From CAVZYN01 sp963779515 (GTDB lineage: Bacteria > Pseudomonadota > Alphaproteobacteria > Rhizobiales > Hyphomicrobiaceae): a stretch of DNA of 64,000 nucleotides. The stretch lies in the NCBI GenBank assembly GCA_963779515.1, contig CAVZYN010000001.1, positions 1 to 64,000 on the forward strand. The letters are read 5' to 3'. Within the stretch, counting starts at the first letter, position 1; each line of letters begins with the position of its first letter. The position numbers and the translations under genes are program-made. The notes beneath the pieces were generated by a model, which did no database searches, was not told the DNA's origin, and saw only the letters and a list, made by a program, of their open reading frames with translations. Shown piece after piece: positions 9,132 to 19,062 of the stretch.

Positions 9132-10854
9132 ATGGCGGCCCGGTTCGATCTTGTGATCCGTAACGGCACCATCGTCGACGGCACGGGCCGGGAGGCGATC
9201 AGCGCCGATATCGCAGTGGCCGATGGCAAGATCGCAGCGATTGGCAAAATCAGCGGTCGGCGGCGCGGAAGAGATCGACGCCAAGGGTAAAATCGTGACG
9301 CCGGGCTTTGTCGATATTCATACCCATTATGACGGCCAGGCGATGTGGGACAGCCGCACGGCGCCCTCGGCGTGGCATGGCGTGACGACGGCGGTGATGG
9401 GCAATTGCGGCGTCGGGTTCGCGCCGTGCCGGCCCGCGGATCGCAACAAGCTCGTCGAGTTGATGGAAGGCGTCGAGGATATTCCCGCGCCGGTCATGCA
9501 CGAGGGCCTGAGCTGGCAGTGGGAGACGTTCGGCGAGTACGTCGCCGCACTCGATAAGCGGCCGCGCGACATCGATCTGTGCGCGCTGCTGCCGCACGCG
9601 GCGTTGCGCGTCTATGTGATGGGCGATCGGGCGATCCGGCACGAGAAGGCGACGGCGGATGATATCGGCGCCATGCGCACACTCACGGCGGAGGCGATGC
9701 GCGCCGGCGCGTTCGGCTTTTCGACATCAAGGACCATCAGCCACAAGACGCTGGCCGGCGACTACACGCCGACACTACGCGCCAACGAGGACGAGCTGAC
9801 CGGCATCGCACTTGGCATGAAGGATGCGGGCACAGGCTTTCTCGAAGTGGTCTCCGACTGGAACGAACCCGACGCCAAATCCGAGTTCGCGATGCTGCGC
9901 CGCGTGGTCGAGCGCTGCGGGCGAACGGCGGTGTTCTCGCTGACCGAGCGCCACGAGAAAGATCGCTCGGAGGTCTGGAAGGAATTGCTTGGCTACGCCG
10001 ACGACGCCATCAAGGCGGGATATTCGATCCGCCCGGTGGCTCCGCCCCGTCCCATCGGGTTGCTGCTCGGCTTGGAAGGCAGCCAGAACCCGTTCTCAGG
10101 GACACCGTCGTACAAGGCGATCGCGGCAAAGCCGCTCGCCGAGCGCGTCAAGATCATGCAGGACCCGGACGTCCGCCGCCGCATGCTGGCGGAAGACCCG
10201 ATCGCCGGCAGCACGTTCCCGCTGATCCGGCGGCTGATGTACACGCAGATGTTCCGCTTCGGCAATCCGCCGAACTATATGCCGAAGCGCGAGGATTCGA
10301 TCGCGGCGCTGGCCGAGCGCCAGGGGCGTACCGCGCCGGAGGTCGCCTACGATGTGCTGATCGAGGATGGCGGACGCAATTTCATCTACGCGCCGCTGGT
10401 CAACTACTTCAACTTCGATATGTCTGCGTCGGAAGCGATGCTCGCCAATCCAAATACGATCATGGGCCTCGGCGACGGCGGCGCCCACGTCGGATTCATT
10501 CTCGACGCCGGTTATCCGACGTGGCTGATGACCTACTGGGAGCGCACCCGCAAGCGTTGGAGCCTACCCGAGGTGATCCGCCGCTTGACGTCGGATACGG
10601 CGGTGGCCGCCGGGCTTGGCGATCGCGGCGTCATCGCCACCGGCAAGAAGGCCGATCTCAACGTCATTGACTACGACCGCCTCGGCTTCGACCGGCCCTA
10701 CGTCACGTTCGATCTGCCGGCAGGCGGGCGGCGCTTGTTGCAGAAGGCCGGCGGCTACGAGGCGACGATCGTCGCAGGCACCGTGACGTATCGGAGCGGC
10801 GAGGCCACCGGCAAACTCCCCGGCCGCGTCGTCAAAGGCCAGCGCGCGGCGTAG
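9132..10854 (+). CDS. N-acyl-D-amino acid deacylase family amidohydrolase, frameshifted
   Basis: Amidohydrolase_3-type metal hydrolase of about 573 residues. The ATG at 9132 follows GGGGAGG by 5 bases. Seen: FDLVIRNGTIVDGTG at the N-terminus, metal motif GFVDIHTHYDGQ, MGNCGVGFAP, and the C-terminal GLGDGGAHVGFILDAGYPT. Members deacylate N-acyl-D-amino acids or related amides. The frame changes by +1 at about 9255-9272, between IAAIGKIS and AEEIDAKGKIVTPG; the first frame then stops at about 9293. It converges on the ABC-F gene. The exact substrate is not determinable from sequence. Confidence 0.86.
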
Positions 10855-10944
10855 GTTTCACTGGTGAGGTGATGGTTGGTGGCGGATGCAAGGACGGCAT
10901 CGTCCCATCAGATCGCCAATAGATCGCCACCACCGAACATGAGA

Positions 10945-12760
10945 TCAGCTTTCGAGCTCGGTGCGCAGCGCCTCGAGCGTCAGCCAATCGTCCTCGGCTT
11001 TGGCGAGGGCCGTACGCGCGGCGGTGAGGGCGGCGGTGATACTGTCGAAACGTTTGCGATCCTTTTGATAGAGATCAGGCGCGGATATGTCGTGCTCGAG
11101 TTTCTTGATGTCCTGGGTGAGCTTGTCGATCGCCGCCGGCAGCGCCTCAAGCGCGGTCTTCTCCTTGTAGGAGAGTTTGCGCTTCGACTGCGCCGCGGCG
11201 GGGCGCGCATCGCTGGAGGAGTAGCGTGGACCGCTTTTCATGTCGCGATGCAAGGACGACTTCGAGATCCTGGCCGCGGCGCTGGACCAGCATGTCGGAG
11301 TAACCGCCGGCGTATTCAGCCCATTGACCATCACCATCGGAGGCGAGCACGGAGGTAACGACTCGATCGAGGAAGTCGCGGTCGTGGCTGACCAGCAGCA
11401 CGGTGCCTTGATAGGCGGCGAGCATTTCCTGCAGCAGATCGAGCGTTTCGAGATCGAGATCGTTGGTCGGCTCGTCGAGCACGAGCAGGTTCGACGGTTT
11501 GGCCAAAGCACGGGCGAGCATCAGGCGGGCGCGTTCGCCGCCCGAGAGCACATAAACCGGCGTCCGCATTTGATCGCCGATGAACAGAAAATCCTGCATG
11601 TAGCTCGCGACATGACGGGCGACGCCGTTGACGACCACCTGATCGCTGCCGCCGCCTGTCAGCGCATCGGCGACGGTCCAGTTCGGGTCGAGTTCATCGC
11701 GGCGTTGATCGAGCGTGATCATGTCGAGATTGGTGCCCTGGCGGATCGTGCCAGAATCTGGCGCAAGCTCGCCGATCAACAACTTGAGCAGCGTGGTCTT
11801 GCCGGCGCCGTTCGGGCCGACGATGCCGAGCCGATCACCGCGCCCGACGCGCAGCGACAACGGCGCGACAACGGTGCGATCGCCGAACGCCTTGGTGATG
11901 TTGGTCGCCTCGAACACGAGGCGGCCCGAGGCGGAGGATTCGCCTGCTTCGAGCGTGACACTGCCTTGCACCGCGCGTGCGTCACGCCGCTGTTGCCGCA
12001 TGTCCTGGAGTTCGCGCACGCGGCGGACGTTGCGTTTGCGCCGGCCAGTGACGCCGCCGTGCATCCATTGATTCTCGCGATCGATCCGGCGGTCGAGCTT
12101 GTGGCGTTCCGTCGCCTCCTGCTCGAGCACCTGGTCGCGCCAATCCTCGAATGCCGAAAAGCCCTGGTTGAGAACGCGCGCCGTGCCACGGTCGAGCCAG
12201 ACCGTCGTCTTGGAGAGGGTTTCGAGAAAGCGCCGGTCGTGGCTGATCAGGACGATCGCAGCGGCGCGGCGCGCAAGCTCGCTTTCGAGCCAGGCAATGG
12301 TCGGCAGATCGAGGTGATTGGTCGGCTCGTCGAGCAGCAGGAGTTCGGGATTGGGAGCGAGCGTGCGGGCCAGCGCCAAACGGCGGGCCTCGCCGCCGGA
12401 CATTTTGGCGGGGTCCTCGTCGCCGGAAAAGCCCAGATCGGCCATCAGCCGCTCGACCCGGCCATGCTCGACATGGCCGTCCAGGCCGTCCTCGACATAG
12501 GCCATTGCCGATCCAAAGCCTGCAAAGTCGGCTTCTTGGGGCAAATAGCGCACGCGCACCGACGGATGACTGAAGCGCTCGCCGTCGTCAGGTTTGATGA
12601 GGCCCGCCGCGATTTTCAGCAGCGTCGACTTGCCGGAGCCGTTGCGGCCGACCAGACAGATCCGGTCGCGCGGGGCGACCGTCAGCTCGGCGCCTTCCAG
12701 CAACGGGAGCCGTCCAAAGGTGGCGTGGATGTTCTTGAGGGTCAGAAGCGGTGGCGCCAT
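10945..12760 (-). CDS. ABC-F family ATPase (Uup-like), frameshifted near C-terminus
   Basis: Soluble duplicated ABC ATPase of about 604 residues that acts on ribosomes or DNA rather than in transport. Seen: first Walker A GRNGSGKST (about 37-45), signature SGGEARRLALA, Walker B LLLLDEPTNHLD; second Walker A GPNGAGKTT, LSGGERARLMLA and LLVLDEPTNDLD. The C-terminal segment is Lys/Glu-rich and coiled-coil-like (LSYKEKTALEALPAAIDKL), as in Uup. It lies in another frame after a +1 shift at about 11225-11265. The start at 12760 gives MAPPLLTLKNIH; an in-frame extension to 12877 is not convincing. Confidence 0.88.
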
Positions 12761-12908
12761 GCGGTGGTGTCGGTGACCTCGGGGCAGTATGTTAAGGATG
12801 GTTGCGTGCACCGTGACGCACGGCGGAGCAGCGCTCGTCAACTCTTTTCGCGAATGGCGATTGCCTTTGCTCCGCATACCTCTTTAGTAACGCGAGCGGC
12901 AGAAAGCC

Positions 12909-13940
12909 GTGCCGATGGGGCCAAACGTTGTGGGTGACTTGATTTTAGCGGCCGATGCCGGGCTGCTCGCATGGGCGGTGACGGGGCTGTTTGCTCTGGT
13001 CATGGTGCGCCGTCAGCGGTTGGCAGAACCAGCGGCGCTGAGCCTTGCGGCGGCATCAAGCCCACGCCGGGGCGTGCTGGCCCCGCGAGGTGGCGGAATT
13101 GGCATTGTACTCGCCGTGATCATTCTCTGGCCGTTGTGGTTCTGGCCGGTTCCGTTGAAATTCGCGACGCTCTTGGTGGGCTTCGTCACATTGGCGCTGA
13201 CGGCGTGGCTTGACGACCGCGGCGCAATGCCGCCGTTGCTGCGCTTCGCCGTGCAGGGGATCACCATCGGCCTGTGTGTCTCAGCGCTGCCCGGCGATGT
13301 GCGGTTTTTGAGTACCCTGCCGCTCGACGTCGAGCGGGGCCTGTTGGCGCTGGCGTGGCTCGGATTCGCGAATGTCTTCCGGTCGATGGACGTCGTCGAT
13401 GGCCTCGCTGGGAGCGCGTGCATCGTGCTCGCGCTCGGTTATATCTCCGTTCTGCGCGTTGCGGGGCAGGAGTCGTCGCTGCTGCCGCTGGCCCTCATCA
13501 TCGCGGCGGCCTCACTGGGCTATCTGTTCTGGAACTGGCCCCCGGCACGCGTCATCACCGGCGATGTCGGCACCGTGTCACTCGGGTTTCTGCTCGGGTG
13601 GCTGATGATCGATCTTGCGATGCGCGCGCAGCCGGCGGCGGCAATCATTCTGCCGCTCTATTTCTGCGCCGACGCGGGGCTGGCTCTGCTGGGGCGCATC
13701 GTGCGTGGCCCGAGCGCGCCATTCATGCCGTATTATCAGCGGGCGATCACGACGGGGCTGTCGCATGCGGACGTCGCCACCCGCATCATCGCACTCAACT
13801 GTTTGCTGTTGCTGTTGGCGCTGATTTCGGTGCGCCGTCCGTTGCTTGCGCTGGTGATGGCGGCGATTGCCGTCGGCGCGATGCTCGTGCATCTCGCGAA
13901 CCTGTATGCGCGGGGCAAGGCGCGGCCGCTGATCTCTTGA
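12909..13940 (+). CDS. MraY/WecA-like polyprenyl-phosphate glycosyl-1-phosphate transferase (GT4 PNPT family)
   Basis: Multi-pass inner-membrane enzyme of 343 residues that transfers a sugar-1-phosphate from a UDP-sugar to undecaprenyl phosphate. Seen: about ten membrane segments, LDDRG (about residue 100) for the DDxxD region, NVFRSMDVVDGLAGS (about 155) for the NxxNxxDGxDGL motif, GDVGTVSLGFLLG (about 218), and PYYQRA, where family members usually show a His-rich loop. It starts at GTG 12909 or ATG 12915. It is divergent from the ABC-F gene. A role in O-antigen or exopolysaccharide initiation is likely, but the sugar is unknown. Confidence 0.8.
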   Translation: MPMGPNVVGDLILAADAGLLAWAVTGLFALVMVRRQRLAEPAALSLAAASSPRRGVLAPRGGGIGIVLAVIILWPLWFWPVPLKFATLLVGFVTLALTAWLDDRGAMPPLLRFAVQGITIGLCVSALPGDVRFLSTLPLDVERGLLALAWLGFANVFRSMDVVDGLAGSACIVLALGYISVLRVAGQESSLLPLALIIAAASLGYLFWNWPPARVITGDVGTVSLGFLLGWLMIDLAMRAQPAAAIILPLYFCADAGLALLGRIVRGPSAPFMPYYQRAITTGLSHADVATRIIALNCLLLLLALISVRRPLLALVMAAIAVGAMLVHLANLYARGKARPLIS

Positions 13941-13962
13941 GCGGATCTCCAGCACTTCGAGC

Positions 13963-14000
13963 AAAAAAGCGCCGTGACTGGGGGAGAACCAGTCACGGCG
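13963..14000 (-). terminator. Intrinsic terminator of the hybrid kinase gene
   Basis: Perfect 12-bp stem CGCCGTGACTGG / CCAGTCACGGCG (13970-13981 and 13989-14000) with a 7-base loop. On the minus strand it is followed by a T6 run (13963-13968). It lies 22 bp beyond the kinase stop codon and may also stop transcripts of the convergent gene at 12909-13940. Confidence 0.9.
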
Positions 14001-14021
14001 TCGCAAATCACGCTTCGTCAG

Positions 14022-17000
14022 TTAGGCGACCGAACGTTCCTTGAAGGCTTTGAGTTCCGCGTTCAATGCAGTTGCCACGCGCTCTGCTTCAGCGGCTGCA
14101 TCGCGGGCCAACGGCTCGCAGGCGGCGACTTCTTCCAGTAGCGCGCTCTGTTCGAGCTTGCGGCAAAGATCGGAGAGCTTGTCGGCGCCAACGTTGGCGC
14201 TCGACGATTTGAGACTGTGAGCCGCCATCTTTAGCGCGGACATGTTGCGGGCATGCATCGCGTTCGTGAGGTTATCCATGGCTTTGGGCGTATGCTCGAG
14301 ATACGTGTGCAGCAGACGCTCGAAGAGTTTTGGCCGGCTCTCGCGCAGGTTGGCGAGCACGTCGAGGTTGATCTCCGCGGCTTTCGCTGGAACGGCTACG
14401 GCAGCAGTCGTGGTGGTCGTTGGCGCGGCGTCAACCGTGCCCGGGGCCTTGTTGATCCAGCGCGAAAGCGCCTTCAGCAATTGCGCTTCCGTGTAGGGCT
14501 TCGACATATAGTCGTCCATTCCGGCGGCGCGGCAGGCTTCGCGGTCCTCCTCGAAGGCATTGGCCGTGACGGCGAGGATCGTCGTGCGTGGCAGGCCTTT
14601 CTGGGCTTCCAGCGCGCGGATGCGCCGGGTTGCTTCGAGACCGTCCATTTCCGGCATTTGGCAGTCCATCAAGATGAGGTCGAATTTCTGCCGGTCATAC
14701 GTTTCCACGGCTTCACGGCCATTGCGTGCGACTTCAAAGGTGCAACCGAACGACGACAGGTATTCGCGGGCGACTTCCTCGTTGACGGGGTTGTCTTCGG
14801 AGATGAGGACGTGAGCGGCGAACTGAACGCGCGGGGCCATTGCGGCCTTGCGCTCGTTGCTGCGGTCCTTGTCCGGCTGCGACGTCAGTGCGCGGGAGAC
14901 CGCGTCCAGAAGGTCGCTGCGCCGGACCGGCTTGGTCATCAGCTGATGCAGGCCGAGTTCGCGAACAATTCGCGTGTCGCCCTTCCAGCTCATCGACGAG
15001 ACCATAACCAGACCGGTCGGTGCGAGCTTCGGATTTTCCTTGATCTGGCGAGCGAAATCCAAACCGTTGATTCCCGGCATGATCATGTCGATGACGGCGA
15101 CCGCGAACGGCTTACCGCTGTCGGCGGCCGCTTGCATGGCGGACATGCCTTGTTCGGCATCGTTGGCGGACTCGGCGTGTGCGCCAGCTGCCTCAAGATA
15201 GCTGCAGATGATCTCGCGGTTGGTTTCGCGATCATCGACGACGAGGATCTTGCGGCCAGCGAGTGAACCGTGATCGGCCGCGGCGGGCAGATCGCCCTCG
15301 TTGCAGACTTCCATCGGCAGCAGGAACGTGATCGTCGTGCCCTTGCCGAGTTCGCTCTCGACGGCAATCGTGCCTTTCATCATGCCGACGAGAAGCTGCG
15401 AGATCGACAGACCCAGACCGGTGCCGCCGAAGCGCCGGCTGATGGAGGAGTCGGCCTGCGTAAACGGCTGGAACAACCGATCCTTCATACCGGCTTCGAT
15501 GCCGATGCCGGTGTCACGAACTTCAAAGCGGACGCGCGCCAGCGAGCGGCCACGGCCTTCCGTGGTGACACGCAGCGAAACTTCGCCAGCTTTCGTGAAC
15601 TTGATGGCGTTACCGATGAGATTGATGCAGATCTGACGCAAGCGGCCACTGTCGCCCTTGACGAGATCGGGGACGTCGTCGGCCATGAATACACTGAGCT
15701 CAAGGCCCTTGCGCTGCGCTTCCTCGGTGAACAGCTCGATCGCGCCTTCGACGCAGTGGCGCAGATCGAAATCATGACTGTCGAGTTCGAGCTTGCCGGC
15801 TTCGATGCGCGACAGATCGAGGATGTCGTTGATGATCTTGAGCAGCGTCTTGGCCGACTGATTGATGGTGGTGACGAGCCGCGCTTGGCGCTCGGTCAGG
15901 TCGGTGCGCATCAAGAGGTCGGTCATGCCGAAGACGCCGTTCATGGGCGTGCGGATTTCATGGCTCATGTTTGCCAAGAACAGAGGACTTCGCGCGATTG
16001 GCCGCTTCGACTTGGCGGTTGGCTTCGCGCAAACCGTCTTCGGCCTTCTGGCGCTGATCGCGTTCGACGGCGAGCGTCGCAAGATTGGCGAGCGAAACCG
16101 CAAACAGGCGCTTTTCAGCCGACCAGTGCATGTAGTCGCGGTTGGTGGAGATGCAAACAACGCCGATGACTTGGCCATCGAGAACGATCGGCGCGTCGAG
16201 CATCGACTTGATGTTGCGCGGGCGCAGCAGCAATTCGCTCAATTCGACGAGTTCTTGGTCCTGCGCGACGTCGTCGGAGGCGATCGTCTGTTCGCGTAGC
16301 AGCGCACCGAAATAGACCGGATGCTCTGCGACAGAGAGCGACGATCCACTGCTGTGCGCCTTGGTTTCGCGGTTGTAGGACGCCGTCGCCGTCATGGCAT
16401 CGAGCTTCTCGTTGAACAGCCAGATGCTTGCGAAGTCGACGTGAATGACATCGGCACAAGCCTCGGTCAACGCGCGCATCGCTTCTTCCAGCGTGCCGTG
16501 CTTGAAGACCGGGCTTTTCAGAAGCGTGCTGAGGGAGGCCTGATGGCGCACCAGCTCGCGCGTGCGGTCGTTGACGGTGCTTTCCAATCGGGCGTTGAAG
16601 GAGCTCAGTTCCTTGTATTGCGACTTGAGGGCTTGATCGGCGCGCGAGACGATCACGAGCATGCTGCCGTAGAGCAGCGCGCAAGCGCCGAAGCAGAACA
16701 GCATGACGAGCCAGATGCTCTCTTCGATGGCCGACTTCTTGGCTGTGACGTCGTAGTAGAGTTCGACAATAGGTGACTTCGTGCTGGCCTGGCCAAAGCT
16801 TGGGACATAGGTGTGAATCGCGCTCACGTTCTCCAGAACCCGCCCGATCCCGACGAAGCGCTCATTAAAGGACTTGGTGCTGTGCGGAACTCCCGTCTGA
16901 ACAGCCGCGCCAAGAAGCCTCACGTCCTTCTTCATGGTGCCGATCTCTTGGACATCCGATGAATAGAGGATCAAGCCGGAACTCGACAGCAAGCGGACTC

Positions 17001-17289
17001 CAGCGATCTGCGTGCCGGCAACAACGTCGCGGACTTGGCGATCGAGAGCATGCCATTCCGGACTGGTCGTCAGGAGGCCTGGTGCCTGGTTTGGCGCCGC
17101 ATCAAGGAATGGTTTGTGCCGCTGCGCGACGTCATGCATGATTTTGCGCGACATCGCTATATTGAAGTCCTCAGCGGATTGGATCATCCGGCTGGTTTCA
17201 TGCCAATGAAACACAAAACCGACGCAGATCGTCAGTATCGCGATCAGAACGGCGGACGAAATCGAAAAATGACGCAGCAGGCTGTGCAT
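14022..17289 (-). CDS. Hybrid sensor histidine kinase (TM-GAF-HK-REC-REC-HPt), frameshifted
   Basis: Membrane hybrid kinase of about 1,088 residues. Order seen: N-terminal TM helix (residues 12-28), periplasmic sensor region, second TM (about 205-225), coiled region, GAF-like domain (about 260-400), H-box FLANMSHEIRTPMNG, N-box INLIGNAIKFT, DTGIGI, GGTGLGLSI, a receiver with VVDD and AVIDMIMPG, a second receiver with ISEDN and LMDCQMPEMDG, and a C-terminal HPt domain with AAHSLKSSSANVG. All four phosphorelay sites are intact. A +1 shift at about 15980-15990, just before the H-box, separates the sensor half from the catalytic half. The neighbouring response regulator at 17471-18718 is a likely partner. 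Confidence 0.88.
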
Positions 17290-17420
17290 TTGGCACCTAT
17301 TGAGGGCGGTTACGAGACTACCCTAATCTTTTCTTCCTAATTTTGTTTCAATTGAATATTACGAATTACTTTATGCGAAAGGATATTTATTAAGCCGGTT
17401 TAACAAACGGCACAAAACAG

Positions 17421-17447
17421 AAAAAGCCCGCGATGCGCGGGCTTTTT
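17421..17447. terminator. Bidirectional intrinsic terminator
   Basis: Stem AAAAAGCCCGCG / CGCGGGCTTTTT around a 3-base loop, with A and T runs on both sides, so it can act on either strand. It lies 24 bp beyond the stop of the minus-strand response regulator and upstream of the kinase start, which separates the two signalling genes into different transcription units. Confidence 0.88.
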
Positions 17448-17470
17448 AATTTGGAATGCAGTGCTGGAGT

Positions 17471-18718
17471 TTAGACGGCGCGTGCAAGCGGGGCGGCCGA
17501 CCGGAACATGGGGACGTCGGCGTTAGGCAGCCGCTGTGCCGGCTTTGCCGTGGCGGCCGTCGCCAAGGGTTGCGACGATGTCATGCGCGCGCGGGGCAGG
17601 ACCATCTTCGTGATATTGCCTTCTCCCGCGATCGAGCGGAGCATCAGTCGTCCTTGATGTGCTTCCGCGAGAACGCGGCTGACTTTGAGGGCGTTGCCAT
17701 TCTCGACGTTGATATTGGCGGTTCCGCCGCGACCGTTGGTGAGGCCACCCAGAATCTCGTCGATCTGCGACTGAGCCATGGCAGGCGCACTATCGGTAAT
17801 TGTGATCTCGAGGTCGCCGTCGGCATTCAACAGCACAGCGACGCTGACCTCGGCGCCACGTGGCGAGAAGCGGGCGCCGTTGGTCATCATGCCGCGCAGA
17901 GCTTGGCCGACAAGCGCGCGATCACAGCGGATTTGCAGGTCTTGCGGAACCTCGAAGCGTTCGTCGAGGCGGATCTGCCGGCGCTCGATTTCCGCCCGGG
18001 CGGCGCGGTCGATCTCGGTCAGAAGTACCGAGATGGAGACGCTTTCTTCGTTCAGGCTGATGCCTTCGGCAAGGGCGCGTCCGAAGTTCAACATCTTCAC
18101 GTGCGTGGCGCTGAGGCGTTCGACGGCGCTGTGCACGTCGCTGATATACTGGCGGTAGAGGCCGGAGGCGATTGGTCCATCGGCTTCCATTTTGAGAAGC
18201 GTGGTCAGGCCATACGCCGATTTGAGCGGCTTTTGGAATTCCGTGACGAGTAACGAAACGAGGCGGTTTTGCAGATCGCTCAGCAGTTCGGCGCGGCGGC
18301 TCGCGTCGCGTGTCTCTGCCTCAGATCGCGCCGATTTCAGGACGAAGTGGACGTGGTGCACGAAAAGCAGCCAGTTCAACGGCTTTGCCAGGAACGATGT
18401 GGCGCCGCCATGGAACGCCCGGTCGACGGATTTGGTATCGTCATGGCCGGTGATGACCAGAATTGGAATATGCTTGTTATTGGCGCCGGCGCGGACGTGC
18501 TCGATAATCTCGAAGCCGCTCATGCCAGGCATTTCGAGGTCGAGAACGGCGAGGTCGAAAGGCTGGGTCGACAATTGATCGAGCGCGCTGGTGCCTTCGC
18601 TGCAAACAATGACGCTATAACCGGCATCGGCCAGGGCAGCGGCAGCCAAGTCGCGATAAAACGGATCGTCGTCCGCGAAAAGGACGCGGCCACGTTCCTG
18701 CGGCGTATCGTTACTCAT
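17471..18718 (-). CDS. Receiver-domain protein with degenerate histidine-kinase module
   Basis: 415 residues. The N-terminal receiver (about 10-125) is canonical: acidic pocket FADDDP, phospho-acceptor Asp in AVLDLEMPG, Thr in VITGHDD and Lys in FLAKPLN. The rest resembles a kinase DHp/CA pair but lacks key parts. The H-box position reads VTEFQKPLKSAYG without His, the N-box NGARFSP is retained, and the G-boxes read DSAPAM and NGNALKVS instead of DxGxG and GxGLGL. It is thus probably a pseudokinase that receives phosphate and binds a partner. The C-terminal 40 residues are Ala/Pro-rich and look disordered. Confidence 0.8.
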   Translation of the reverse strand: MSNDTPQERGRVLFADDDPFYRDLAAAALADAGYSVIVCSEGTSALDQLSTQPFDLAVLDLEMPGMSGFEIIEHVRAGANNKHIPILVITGHDDTKSVDRAFHGGATSFLAKPLNWLLFVHHVHFVLKSARSEAETRDASRRAELLSDLQNRLVSLLVTEFQKPLKSAYGLTTLLKMEADGPIASGLYRQYISDVHSAVERLSATHVKMLNFGRALAEGISLNEESVSISVLLTEIDRAARAEIERRQIRLDERFEVPQDLQIRCDRALVGQALRGMMTNGARFSPRGAEVSVAVLLNADGDLEITITDSAPAMAQSQIDEILGGLTNGRGGTANINVENGNALKVSRVLAEAHQGRLMLRSIAGEGNITKMVLPRARMTSSQPLATAATAKPAQRLPNADVPMFRSAAPLARAV

Positions 18719-19062
18719 TTGTACTGCCCCGATGGTCTTATCTTCGGCCAGTGGAATAACCAGCTTTGATAGCTATGCCGAAAAACCATTAGTGTCTGGT
18801 AAAATTTCCATATTTAGAGAAGTCTTTAATTATTGAAAATGTTTGAAGGATTGAGCGATATAAAGACGACGTTTGAATGCGGGTTGAGGTCGCAACCTTG
18901 GGTGGGTCCCGCGCCATGCGCGGTGCCGCTGGGTGAAATCGCCGCACATTAGAGTTGGCCCCATGCGCGGCTTGCGGCTGGACCTTGCGCTGTTAGAGTG
19001 CAGGCGGCGATAGCAGGCAGAGCGCGACGCGATCAGCAGATTTCGATAGGGCCACAAGATCC
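18719..19062. other. Intergenic region between response regulator and Mo-oxidoreductase operon
   Basis: 344 bp without a credible gene. The left part (about 18770-18845) is clearly AT-rich relative to the surroundings and should hold the divergent promoters of the minus-strand regulator and the plus-strand operon. I could not fix a -35/-10 pair or a palindromic operator with confidence. Confidence 0.5.

Noticed and set aside
11240..12937. 565-residue plus-strand frame opposite the ABC-F gene
   Set aside because: It is the GC-skewed antisense of a gene with clear ABC motifs and has no motifs of its own.
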